A stretch of 11,215 bases of DNA from CALMEC01 sp031376485 (GTDB lineage Bacteria; Actinomycetota; Thermoleophilia; Miltoncostaeales; Miltoncostaeaceae): the NCBI GenBank assembly GCA_031376485.1, contig JANMDV010000226.1:1-11215 (forward strand), given 5' to 3'. This document shows positions 1 through 6,841 of the stretch, one piece after another; the stretch's first letter is position 1; every line of letters starts with the position of its first letter. Below the pieces are notes generated by a model, which saw only the letters and a program-made list of their open reading frames with translations, had not been told where the DNA came from and made no database searches. Position numbers and translations under genes: made by a program.

Positions 1-31
1 AAACGGCCCGGAGCGGGCTCGCCCCCGGCGC

Positions 32-63
32 TGGAAATACGAACCGCAGGACGGCTATTTCCA
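32..63 (+). repeat. hairpin next to structured element copy 1
   Basis: An 8-bp perfect inverted repeat, TGGAAATA (32-39) and TATTTCCA (56-63), encloses a 16-base spacer. The spacer contains a second short pairing, CCG (44-46) with CGG (52-54). It sits directly upstream of the conserved body of structured element copy 1. AT-rich arms are unusual in this GC-rich DNA. It may be a subterminal hairpin of a mobile element or a 5' stem of an RNA. Its function is unknown. Confidence 0.55.
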
Positions 64-64
64 A

Positions 65-165
65 AGCAAAACCGAGCAACGCGGTGCTGGCGAGCCTCGC
101 CGCTACTGGCGGTAACGGCGATCTCGCCAGTGCCGCAATGCCACGGTTTGCAGCCGCCGAACGGT
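65..165 (+). ncRNA. structured element copy 1 (candidate structured RNA or mobile-element end)
   Basis: This segment shares a conserved body with copy 2 (about 256-357) and folds into the same nested stems. P2 pairs AAACCG (69-74) with CGGTTT (144-149). P3 pairs GCA (76-78) with TGC (139-141). P4 pairs the 12 bases 83-94 with 123-134. P5 pairs TCGCCG (97-102) with CGGCGA (116-121). The 3' tail GGTTTGCAGCCGCC is identical in both copies. In P4, three base pairs change on both sides between copies while pairing is kept (C-G to U-A, U-A to C-G, G-C to C-G). This supports selection on structure. The strand is not proven. The family is not recognised; the HEARO/omega-RNA family associated with IscB is one candidate to test, but no iscB gene is present here. 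Confidence 0.6.
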
Positions 166-227
166 GAGGGAGTCATGACACAGGCCCCTCCACGCGGTTC
201 GGTGAGTGGTCTCGCGCCTTAGGAAGT

Positions 228-375
228 GTCAATGAATAACTACTACGGCGGAGGGCGAGCGAAAACCGAGCCAGGCGGTGTCCGCGAGCCTCGCCGCTAT
301 CGGGCATAACGGCGATCTCGCGGACGCCGCATGGCGACGGTTTGCAGCCGCCAAACGTCGTAGTAGTTCATTGAC
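228..375 (+). ncRNA. structured element copy 2, with long terminal arms
   Basis: This is the second copy of the element at 65-165. P2 pairs 263-268 with 338-343. P3 pairs GCCA (270-273) with TGGC (332-335). P4 pairs 277-288 with 317-328. P5 pairs 291-296 with 310-315. P3 and P4 covary with copy 1. This copy also has an outer stem of about 20 bp: GTCAATGAA (228-236) and CTACTACG (240-247), separated by a 3-base bulge, pair with bases 359-375, and the stem continues through one G-U and two G-C pairs (248-250 with 356-358). Copy 1 lacks these arms. The whole could be a complete RNA with a closing stem, or a small nonautonomous transposable element with terminal inverted repeats. No protein partner is visible. 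Confidence 0.6.
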
Positions 376-601
376 GCTGACTTACGGTCGCCGGCGTCCG
401 ATGCCGCAGGGAGTCCGTGAGAACCCTTCGTCGTTGAGGTGGGCCGCTCTCGGAGAGGGGCCGCGAGGGACAGGCCTTCAGCTCGCGCGGAAGCGTGTCG
501 GCCTCCTGAGACCTGGACAGCGGGAGCGCGGACCCGTGCCTGCCGACACTGGATGGCGAGCCGAGCCCATCGTCTCGCGAGCCCGCTCTGGATGGCCGGG
601 C
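376..601. other. no gene seen
   Basis: This stretch lies between structured element copy 2 and the 3' end of the epimerase-like gene. Open frames here have no protein-like composition and read as shadows. It includes bases 577-591, which are inverted relative to bases 8-22 at the left edge (14 of 15 match). No terminator with a T-run is visible for the gene ending at 602. Confidence 0.5.
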
Positions 602-1819
602 CTACTCGCAGCGCACGCCTCGGCGACGCGCGTAGCCCTCCCAGCGCGAGGCGACCTTTGCGAAGCCGCGACGCGGCCAGGAATCGTCGATCTGGCGCAG
701 CAGGTCGACGTGGTAGCAGTGGTAGCCCGCGTCGGCCTCAAAACCCCTCCAGCCGTAGTTCGGCGTCAGCAGACCGTAGAGGCTCCAGGAGCCCGTGTCG
801 TGAAGAGGCAGGTAGTGGCGCAGGGTGACAACTCCGCGCGCACCAAGATCCTCCGCCATCCGCGACAGCCGGACCGCGCCAGGGGTCCGCGCCGGCCGGC
901 CTGCTCGAGGAACTCCGCTCGGGTGTGCGCGTGGCCGGGAGCCAAGCAACGCAGCAGTCGCATCGAGGTTGAGCAGGGACACCATGAAACCGTTCAGGGC
1001 GGCCCCCTTCCAGGGGCTCTCGCCCGGAAAGGCCCGCTCGACGTACCACGGTCGAGACCGGGTACCGGGCGGGTAGACCACGCGGCTTTTCACCCCCCCG
1101 GCGTTCACGCCCACGAGGAATGCGCGAAGCGCTCCACCCGCAGCACTCGCGAAGCGGGGCTCGCCGGTGCGGTGGTAGGCCTTTGCCATGAGCTGGGCCA
1201 CCCGCCCCTGGGCCATGCCCGAGGCTCCCGGGCGGATCGTTCCCGGTCGATCGGGCACGTCGTAGTACTCCCACAGGAGGAAGGGTCGGCCACCCCCTCT
1301 GCGCGCCACCGCAAGAGGGAGGAGCGCGTCCGCGAGACGCTCGACCGGGACCCCCGCGTTGAGTCCCTGCCACCGGCCGGTTGTCGCCACCGGGTTCACG
1401 CCGAACCCCCGCCCCTCCCAGTACGTTGAGATAATGCCGACGGGATCACGGACGAGGATCCGATCAACGGGCGATTGGTGGCTTCGGTACCACCAGGCGT
1501 TGACGCGGAGGGTCCGCGCCACTGTACGCCGTCGCCCGATCGGCTGGCCGTGACGGCCGTGGGTCCGCCACAGCCGGAGCACGAAGTCGATGTCTGTTCG
1601 GGTCTGCGGGTTCCCGGCGGTGTGCGCGCGCCTCAGGATCCGGAGAGCTGTCGGGACGTCCGGGGGAAAGCGAAGTGGGCCTGCGACGTACGCCTTGCGG
1701 GGATTCTCACCGCGCCCGACCGTCTCGAAAGCGGCAATCGGGCCGACTCCGACGAGGGGCGCGAGCGCGAGGACGCCCGCTATGCCAAGGACCACCGTCG
1801 ACGATGGTGCTCTCGCCAT
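602..1819 (-). CDS. secreted D-glucuronyl C5-epimerase C-terminal domain protein
   Basis: The product (405 aa from the chosen ATG) belongs by motif to the D-glucuronyl C5-epimerase C-terminal family, which inverts C5 of glucuronic acid in polysaccharides to give iduronic acid. Visible family motifs, in order, are WEYYDVPD, GMAQGR, WKGAALNGFMVSLL, and YLPLHDTGSWSLYGLL followed by a YHCYHVDLL segment near the C-terminus. Residues 1-30 form a signal peptide or anchor (MARAPSS, then a long hydrophobic run ending PIAA), so it probably works outside the membrane. An in-frame GTG at 1876 would add 19 residues, but the ATG at 1819 puts the hydrophobic segment at the N-terminus; neither has a clear ribosome binding site. 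An Arg/Pro/Ala-rich stretch between the SLLNLDATAALLG and HYLPLHD blocks looks unlike the rest of the family and could be an insertion or a compensated double frameshift. The substrate is unknown. Confidence 0.75.
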   Translation of the reverse strand: MARAPSSTVVLGIAGVLALAPLVGVGPIAAFETVGRGENPRKAYVAGPLRFPPDVPTALRILRRAHTAGNPQTRTDIDFVLRLWRTHGRHGQPIGRRRTVARTLRVNAWWYRSHQSPVDRILVRDPVGIISTYWEGRGFGVNPVATTGRWQGLNAGVPVERLADALLPLAVARRGGGRPFLLWEYYDVPDRPGTIRPGASGMAQGRVAQLMAKAYHRTGEPRFASAAGGALRAFLVGVNAGGVKSRVVYPPGTRSRPWYVERAFPGESPWKGAALNGFMVSLLNLDATAALLGSRPRAHPSGVPRAGRPARTPGAVRLSRMAEDLGARGVVTLRHYLPLHDTGSWSLYGLLTPNYGWRGFEADAGYHCYHVDLLRQIDDSWPRRGFAKVASRWEGYARRRGVRCE

Positions 1820-2147
1820 GCGGCGAAGTGTAACCACCGCACCCCCGTGCGTGAGAGCGCTCGCCGACACCTCCACGTTGATTGGCGCCCATGAGGCGCC
1901 CTGCTCATTTCAGCAGTGAGCGATCGGCCGGCGGACCGATGATTGGCCGACTCTCGGGGCGCCGCGGTACTGAACGACCGGTGTGCTGCAGGTGCTCGCA
2001 TTTGAACAGCGCGCGCGTCGAAGTGCTCGTCCAACAGATCCGAGCGGACGACGGGGGGTGTGCAGCACGAACTGCGTCGATCCGATCAGCCGCCGCCAGG
2101 GTGTCGCTGAGCGTCGGTGGCGGTTCGCCCACCATCAGGGAGTGCGG
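1820..2147. other. intergenic region, no gene seen
   Basis: These 328 bases lie between the A-type carrier gene and the epimerase-like gene, both on the minus strand, so they should hold the end of the suf transcript and any epimerase promoter. Small inverted repeats are present (ATCGG at 1923-1927 with CCGAT at 1936-1940). No convincing -10/-35 pair or protein-like frame was found. Confidence 0.5.
2116..2133 (-). terminator. possible hairpin after the suf genes
   Basis: GGTGG (2116-2120) pairs with CCACC (2129-2133) around an 8-base loop. On the minus strand it begins 15 bases past the stop codon of the A-type carrier gene. There is no T-run after it, so it is at best a weak or factor-assisted terminator. 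Confidence 0.25.
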
Positions 2148-2600
2148 TCAGACGCCGAAGCTGTCGCCGCAGCTGCAGGTGCTCGTGGCGTTGGGGTTCT
2201 TGATCTTGAAGCCGCGTTTCAGGATCGTCGACTCGTAGTCGATCATCGAGCCGGTCACGTGGATCGAGCTCTTGAGGTCCATGATCAGGCGAATGCCGTT
2301 GGACAGAAGCTCGCGCTCGCCGTCGGCCGGGGTCTCGCCCTTGGTGAGCAGGTCGATGTGGTACTCCAGGCCCGAGCATCCGCCCGCAAGGATCTTGACC
2401 CGTACGCCGTCGTCCTTGGCCTGCTCTGCGGCGACCTTGCGGATGTAGTCGGCGGCAGCCGGGGCGATCGTGACCGACGCGATGCCGGCGGCCTGCTGCT
2501 CCTTGGCCGCGCGGGCGCGGGCGCGGGCAGCGGCCTTCTTCTCCTCCAGCGTCACCGGTGGGGGAGTGTCGACCGTGGGTGTCGTCGTGGCGTCACTCAT
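2148..2600 (-). CDS. A-type iron-sulfur cluster carrier (HesB/IscA/ErpA family)
   Basis: The 150-aa product is an A-type carrier that holds or delivers Fe-S clusters to apoproteins in the cytoplasm. The family domain starts around residue 42 (SVTIAPAAADYIRKV). The three conserved cysteines are visible: C75 in the GGCSG motif and C142 and C144 in the C-terminal SCSCGDSF-like tail. The first 40 residues are an extra Thr/Pro stretch followed by an Ala/Arg/Lys/Glu-rich helix, not part of the core fold. I chose the ATG at 2600 because it overlaps the stop of the upstream gene as TGATG, a standard translational coupling. It is the last gene of the sufU-sufT-carrier run. Whether it is the ErpA, IscA or SufA type cannot be settled by eye. 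Confidence 0.92.
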   Translation of the reverse strand: MSDATTTPTVDTPPPVTLEEKKAAARARARAAKEQQAAGIASVTIAPAAADYIRKVAAEQAKDDGVRVKILAGGCSGLEYHIDLLTKGETPADGERELLSNGIRLIMDLKSSIHVTGSMIDYESTILKRGFKIKNPNATSTCSCGDSFGV

Positions 2601-2911
2601 CACATGAACCCCATCACCTTCATCATCAGCTTGCCCTCGTCGGTCATGGACTCCGGTGACCACGGTGGGTCCCACACCCAGTTGATGTCCACGCTCGACA
2701 CTCCGTCCAGTGGGAAGACGGCCGCCTGCGAGTCACCCAGGATCTGTTCTGTCAACGGACATCCCATCGATGTCAGCGTCATGTCCAGGATGACCTTGCC
2801 GTTCTCGTCGAGCGACACGCCGTACAGCAGGCCCAGATCCACGACGTTGACGCTGAGCTCCGGGTCTTCGACCTGCTTCATCGCCTCGCGGATATCGTCT
2901 TCAGTTGTCAC
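2600..2911 (-). CDS. sufT: SufT-like MIP18/DUF59 Fe-S maturation protein
   Basis: The product, about 103 aa, matches the MIP18 (DUF59) family of small Fe-S maturation factors, called SufT when linked to suf genes. Features are VEDPELSVNVVDLGLLYGV near residues 14-32, the conserved cysteine C51 in TSMGCPL, and the WVWDPPWSPESMTDEGK block near the C-terminus. Two GTG starts are possible. GTG at 2917 directly abuts the GGAGG and leaves no spacing. GTG at 2911 has a 5-base spacer after GGAGG and is preferred. The ribosome binding site lies inside the end of sufU, so the two genes overlap and are probably coupled. The role is maturation of Fe-S proteins in the cytoplasm; the exact step is not settled for this family. 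Confidence 0.9.
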   Translation of the reverse strand: MTTEDDIREAMKQVEDPELSVNVVDLGLLYGVSLDENGKVILDMTLTSMGCPLTEQILGDSQAAVFPLDGVSSVDINWVWDPPWSPESMTDEGKLMMKVMGFM

Positions 2912-3347
2912 GGGCACCTCCCTCGTACGTGTCGATTGCGTCCTTCAACGCCATCCATGAAAGCAGAGCGCACTTGACCCGCGCCGGAAACTTGGCGACG
3001 CCGCCCAGCGCGACCGCATCGCCGAGCCGGTCCTCGTCTGGCTCCTCGGAGCCGTGCATGACCTGCCGGAAATGCTCGACGCGTGCCAGGGCCTCGTCCG
3101 TGGACTCGCCGATGACCACCTCGCTCATCATCGACGCCGACGCCTGAGAGATCGAGCACCCGTCACCGGTGTAGCGAAGATCCGCAAGCCGGCCGCCTTC
3201 GATCAACACCTCCAGATGCACTTGGTCGCCGCATAGCGGATTGTTGTGATCGACCGCGATCGAGGGCGCGGCGAGGGTGCCGCGATTGCTGCGTTTCTTG
3301 TAATGATCCAGGATCAATTCCTGGTAGAGGTCGTCGAGGCCGCCCAT
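2901..3347 (-). CDS. sufU: SufU, zinc-dependent sulfur acceptor for SufS
   Basis: The 148-aa product is SufU of the SUF system, the zinc protein that takes persulfide sulfur from SufS. The expected metal ligands are C39 and D41 in PLCGDQV, C64 in GDGCSISQAS and C126 in RVKCALL. The insertion before the last cysteine (GGVAKFPARVKCA) distinguishes SufU from IscU scaffolds. The family opening LDDLYQELILDHY supports the ATG at 3347, which has a weak GGCGGAA upstream. An ATG at 3377 would add 10 residues, and the longer upstream frame has no family resemblance. Its 3' end overlaps sufT. Unusually, the gene directly upstream is not sufS, whose 3' end is 7.4 kb away on the same strand. Confidence 0.93.
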   Translation of the reverse strand: MGGLDDLYQELILDHYKKRSNRGTLAAPSIAVDHNNPLCGDQVHLEVLIEGGRLADLRYTGDGCSISQASASMMSEVVIGESTDEALARVEHFRQVMHGSEEPDEDRLGDAVALGGVAKFPARVKCALLSWMALKDAIDTYEGGARDN

Positions 3348-3791
3348 TGGTTCCGCCGAGGTCGTGACCGGTCGCATCACACGTTTACACAACCCACCGT
3401 ACGCTGATTGTAGTCCCGACGCCGCTTCTCGGAGCACCGAGGGGCCCCGGGACGAACAACTGGTGTAGTCGAGATGGCGGGCGAAACTGGAGTCCGGCGG
3501 CGGCCGAGGGTCGCTCTGGACTCCTTCTACGACCCTCAACCGAATGTCGAGGGACAAGCCGAATCGATCGCGAGTCCCGGTGACTGTGCATGGGACGGTC
3601 GATCCGCGCCGAAATGCGACAGCTGGGAATTCCCGGACGCTTCGCCGTCGTGTCGCTGGTTCGCGTTCCGAATGGACGCATGGCCGAGGCTGTGACGCCG
3701 TCGCCGGACGATGCCTGACGTTCCGCTCCGCTTCCGAATCGGCATGACGATCGTCGATGTTGGCACCTCAGTGCCCTGGTAGCTTCACAAA
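3348..3791. other. divergent intergenic region with a weak promoter candidate
   Basis: About 440 bases separate sufU (minus) from the secreted-protein gene (plus), so both need promoters here. On the minus strand TACAAT (3412-3407) matches five of six -10 bases and lies about 60 bases upstream of the sufU start, but I found no good -35 partner. An inverted repeat GGAGTCC (3489-3495) / GGACTCC (3518-3524) is present, as is a small GGCAC/GTGCC hairpin close to the start at 3792. No protein-like frame was seen. Confidence 0.35.
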
Positions 3792-5411
3792 ATGTCTCGA
3801 AACCGGAGTTCCTGCAGCCTGCTTGCGCTGACTGCCGCCGTCGTGATCGGGTTCGGTGCGGGGGCGACCCGTTCGGACGCCCGTATGACCGTGATGTACG
3901 AGCTCGTGCCGTCGCTGGTGGAGATGACGGCCACCCAGCCCGACGGGAGCAGCGGCCTCTCGGCCGTCAACGACGGCTTGTTTCAGCAACTCCCCGCCAA
4001 TCCGCTTGTTCTTGCACCCGAGCGCCAGGTCGAGAAGCTGACCGGTGGCGTGGGCACCACTGGGACACCGACCATCCGAGGCCGGAGTGCAACCGACATG
4101 GCCGCGCTGTTTCGCGCACGGGTTGACAGCGCCGGCGCCCGAATGCTGTTCCTCGACCTGGGCCTCGGACCAGGGTCGGATGATTTCGCGGGAGCCGACA
4201 GCGTCAACCTCGACGCAGCCCTGGTGGCGTTGGCGGCCACCCCGTTTACAGGGGGCGGCACCTACGCGGATCGCATGCACATGTACGTCGGCCCGGAACT
4301 CGCCATCGCGGACCCCGGCACGTGGGGGTCGTTCTGGCATGCCATGTCGGTGGCGGGCGGCGTGTGGTTCGAGGCATACCACGGCCAGGTGCAGTGGTCG
4401 CCCGAGCATTGGCTTGCCTGGCCACGCGTGCTCCGCGACGGCCTGGTCGCCCGGGGCATGGATCCGGCACGGATCCACGTGATCGTTCGCGGCGCCGATC
4501 AGGCCGCGGTGTGGGCGAACATGCGCGTCGGAGCGGCCTGTGACCTTTTGGCCAACGGCCCTGGCGCCTACCGCATCGACGATCGACCTGGATTCGTGCG
4601 CGAGTTCCGCGCGACGTTCGGAACGGCACCCGTCCCGCCGGGTCCCTCACCGGTGACATGTGCGCCGTTGCCGGTTCTGCCCGAGCCGCGCGCAACCCAG
4701 CTCGCAGATGTGCTCGAGCTCGAGCGAATCGGCACGGCCATCCCGCGCGCGGCCCTGTCGTCACCGCGGCTTCCGCCCGGCAAGCCGACCACACTGACGG
4801 TTGCTCTGGGTGCCGATCCCCTCGCTCTCGCGACACGACTTGGCGCTGCTTCACCGACGGTCTGGACCTCCGCCCCGGCCCGGCTCACGGTCACCGGCCC
4901 CGGCATCAGCGCCACGGCACCGCTGGCGGCCGACGGCTCGGCCAGCCTGACCCTCACGCCGAGCGCCACTGGTCCCGTCAACCTCGCTCTCACCGTCGAC
5001 GGCGCCGCGGTCCGGCAGGGGATTGGCCCGCCGGTCGACCTGGCGGTCACCCTCGCCCCGCATAAGAACCGCGTCGGTGGTGTCCTCGACCGGATGATCG
5101 CGCAGCCGACGACATGGCAGTTCACGATTCCACTTCGCTCCGCCCTACGGGCCGGTCCGATGCCGCCGCGGCTGTCGATGCGTGTCCTCACCCGTCGCGT
5201 CCCGCCGAGACGGTCGTTGGTGGAGTTCCGGCTTTCGCGACCGGGCAAACGCCTGCTGGTAGAGGTCGGCGTCGTCAAGAAGGGACGCTTCGCGATCGTG
5301 CGCAAGCTGCGGATCACCGGAACCCGAGCGGTGGTCCTGGTGCGCATCCTGCCCGGCACGCCTTTCCATGCACGGCTTGCCCCGGAGTCTCTCGAACGCT
5401 CCGATCTCTGA
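3792..5411 (+). CDS. large secreted protein of unknown function
   Basis: The frame is intact and encodes 539 aa. The N-terminus is a signal peptide: basic MSRNR, a hydrophobic core to about residue 25, and a likely cleavage after SDA at residue 30. Residues about 33-290 form one region with alternating hydrophobic strands and helices (LFLDLGLGPGSDDF, GGVWFEAYHG, IHVIVRGADQ). It vaguely recalls a glycosidase-like barrel, but I see no diagnostic motif. After a Pro-rich linker (VPPGPSP, VLPEP), residues about 330-540 are Thr/Val/Ala-rich and look like tandem beta-sandwich modules ending in a strongly basic tail. I do not recognise the family. There is no clear ribosome binding site before the ATG. 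It stands alone on its strand, with remnants downstream and sufU divergent upstream. Confidence 0.75.
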   Translation: MSRNRSSCSLLALTAAVVIGFGAGATRSDARMTVMYELVPSLVEMTATQPDGSSGLSAVNDGLFQQLPANPLVLAPERQVEKLTGGVGTTGTPTIRGRSATDMAALFRARVDSAGARMLFLDLGLGPGSDDFAGADSVNLDAALVALAATPFTGGGTYADRMHMYVGPELAIADPGTWGSFWHAMSVAGGVWFEAYHGQVQWSPEHWLAWPRVLRDGLVARGMDPARIHVIVRGADQAAVWANMRVGAACDLLANGPGAYRIDDRPGFVREFRATFGTAPVPPGPSPVTCAPLPVLPEPRATQLADVLELERIGTAIPRAALSSPRLPPGKPTTLTVALGADPLALATRLGAASPTVWTSAPARLTVTGPGISATAPLAADGSASLTLTPSATGPVNLALTVDGAAVRQGIGPPVDLAVTLAPHKNRVGGVLDRMIAQPTTWQFTIPLRSALRAGPMPPRLSMRVLTRRVPPRRSLVEFRLSRPGKRLLVEVGVVKKGRFAIVRKLRITGTRAVVLVRILPGTPFHARLAPESLERSDL

Positions 5412-5454
5412 CCCCCGATGTTGCGCTCGACCTGTCGGGCTTCTGGCCTGAAAC

Positions 5455-5474
5455 GCAGGCAACCCTGGGCCTGC
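5455..5474 (+). terminator. possible hairpin after the secreted-protein gene
   Basis: GCAGGC (5455-5460) pairs with GCCTGC (5469-5474) around an 8-base loop, about 45 bases after the stop at 5411. It is followed by CTCCCCT and not a T-run, so termination is only possible. Confidence 0.25.
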
Positions 5475-5571
5475 CTCCCCTGCCTGCGACCGCTCGCGGA
5501 AGAGATTGCCGTCCCGTACGGGGAACGCTGACCGGCACGACTGAGGCGCGGGTTGAATCGGAATGCGGACT

Positions 5572-5956
5572 CTGGTCCTGGTGCGCGCGGTGGAACCCCC
5601 GCCAGACGGCGCATTGGTGCGATGTGTCCGGGGCGCTGAACAACCAGGCGCCGACGTCGCGCACGGGGACGTCGTTCCGCCCGCCGCCGAAGTCGGTGCC
5701 CCAGTCGTTGATCCCGAACCAGTCCTTGAGCCTGACGCCGTTCGCCTCCCGAAGCGCCATGCGCATGAAATGGTTGTCCTCCGGATCGGTGGAGGTCAGC
5801 GAGAACGTCCCGTCGGGGTTGGTGTACCCCTGGTCGTCCAGGCCGCCGACCCATTCCACCGGCAGGAAGTCCGGGCTGCCGCGCCGCCACAGCTGCACGT
5901 TGACGCCGCCGAGCGGGAGCCAGCGGCCTTCAGCTCGGGTGCCGTCAGCGCTGACA
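5572..5956 (-). pseudogene. remnant of a secreted protein with a carboxypeptidase-regulatory-like beta domain
   Basis: On the minus strand, frame 5956 to 5572 reads as real protein: GRWLPLGGVNVQLWRR, then QGYTNPDGTFSLTSTDP, then LKDWFGINDWGTDFGGGRNDVPVRD. This layout (PL.GV.VQLW, then DGTFSLTS) is typical of carboxypeptidase-regulatory-like or Cna-B-type beta-sandwich repeats in surface proteins. The homology-like part begins upstream of any start codon: a TGA lies shortly upstream in frame, and the only in-frame start, GTG 5898, is inside the domain. After about 5572 the frame loses protein-like character. I read it as an internal fragment of a larger secreted protein. Family assignment is tentative. 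Confidence 0.45.
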
Positions 5957-6736
5957 GACGGCTGTCGGAGTGACGATTTCCGTCACGCTGCCGAGCTCTG
6001 CAAACGTCATCGTCTGGGTCGTGTCGCCGAAGGGTGCGCCCTGAATCCTGCGACTGATGCGCGAGATGAGGAGTGAGTCCGGATCGATCAGGTACTCAGC
6101 CTGGATCCACCGATCATCGTGGATGCGGGGTGTGCGGGCGCCGAGCAGGCGGGTGCGGCGGAGCACCCGCAGGGTGAACCCTTCGGGTCGACGCCGAACC
6201 CGCATGGCGACGGCGATCCGCGCGCATCCGCGCCGCGAGGGACGGTGGATCCAGGCTCAGCGCGATACGTGACCGAGCCAACCGTGTCGTGGGCGACCAG
6301 CCGCCACCCGGCGCTGGACCGTCGAGCCTCCTCGAATCGAACGTGCGCGGTCGGGATGACGGGGCCGCCGATTCCCAGCCCGTCGGGTGGCCCTCCCGCA
6401 GTCCAACACCCCCGCCCCGCGTGACTGATCCAGATGCACTCACCGGTGACGATGGTCTGCAGCGGAGTTCTCCCCGTGACACCGACCTCCTCGGTCAGGC
6501 CGACCACGATGCCGGCCTCGAGGCGGGTGACCCGCGTCGTCCTCAGGCCGCTCAACTCCCGTCCTGAGTCGACGTCCAGGTGAACCCCGGCACAGCGTGG
6601 TAGGCGCGATTGACGTCGGCAACGAGCGCGTCGGCGTTGGCACCCCGATTGATGTACGGCCACCCCACGAGCACGACTGCCGCCAATCCGCAGGCGGCGG
6701 CGGCGAGCGCATCAGCGAAGGCCGACTCAGGCTCAT
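5945..6736 (-). pseudogene. frameshifted LolA/LppX-like lipoprotein-carrier remnant
   Basis: Three minus-strand frames join into one plausible protein. First comes a membrane or signal segment and mature start (ACGLAAVVLVGWPYINRG, then VADVNRAYHAVPGFTW), which ends at a stop at 6552. The next frame continues with RVTRLEAGIVVGLTEEV, then GECIWISHAG and WRLVAHDTVGSVTYRAEPG. After a shift near 6210-6235 a third frame gives WIQAEYLIDPDSLLISRISRRI and TQTMTFAELGSVTEIVTP, ending at TGA 5945. The tail pattern (DP..L, then a beta strand, F.ELG..T.I..P) resembles LolA/LppX-type lipid-binding proteins. The start is unclear; ATG 6736 would need a further shift. The gene is broken at two or more places, or the assembly has errors there. 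Confidence 0.5.
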
Positions 6737-6841
6737 GCGGCGAGGAACCACGGCGAGTGCATCGACCCGGCAGGCCATGATCTTGACGCTGAGGTGGGGA
6801 CGCCTCGCTCGCCACCCGGGCTGCCCCGAGGCCCGATTTCG

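Noticed and set aside
65..375. CRISPR array or diversity-generating retroelement repeats
   Set aside because: Only two imperfect copies with unequal spacing exist. Differences are compensatory pairs, not adenine-specific changes, and no cas, reverse transcriptase or variable target gene is present.
278..1429. 383-aa open frame on the plus strand, starting inside structured element copy 2
   Set aside because: It runs antisense through the epimerase-like gene, whose motifs are clear. The Arg/Pro-rich composition is typical of a shadow frame. The similar peptide readable in both element copies (ASLAA.G.NGDLA.AA..RFAAA) is better explained by the shared RNA-like structure, since base differences do not favour third positions.
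3348..3557. Longer SufU start upstream of 3347
   Set aside because: The added 70 residues do not resemble SufU, whose family begins at LDDLYQELILDHY.
4246..5890. Long minus-strand frames opposite the secreted-protein gene
   Set aside because: Their composition is Arg/Pro/Ala-rich without hydrophobic periodicity, while the plus-strand frame has a signal peptide and coherent domains.
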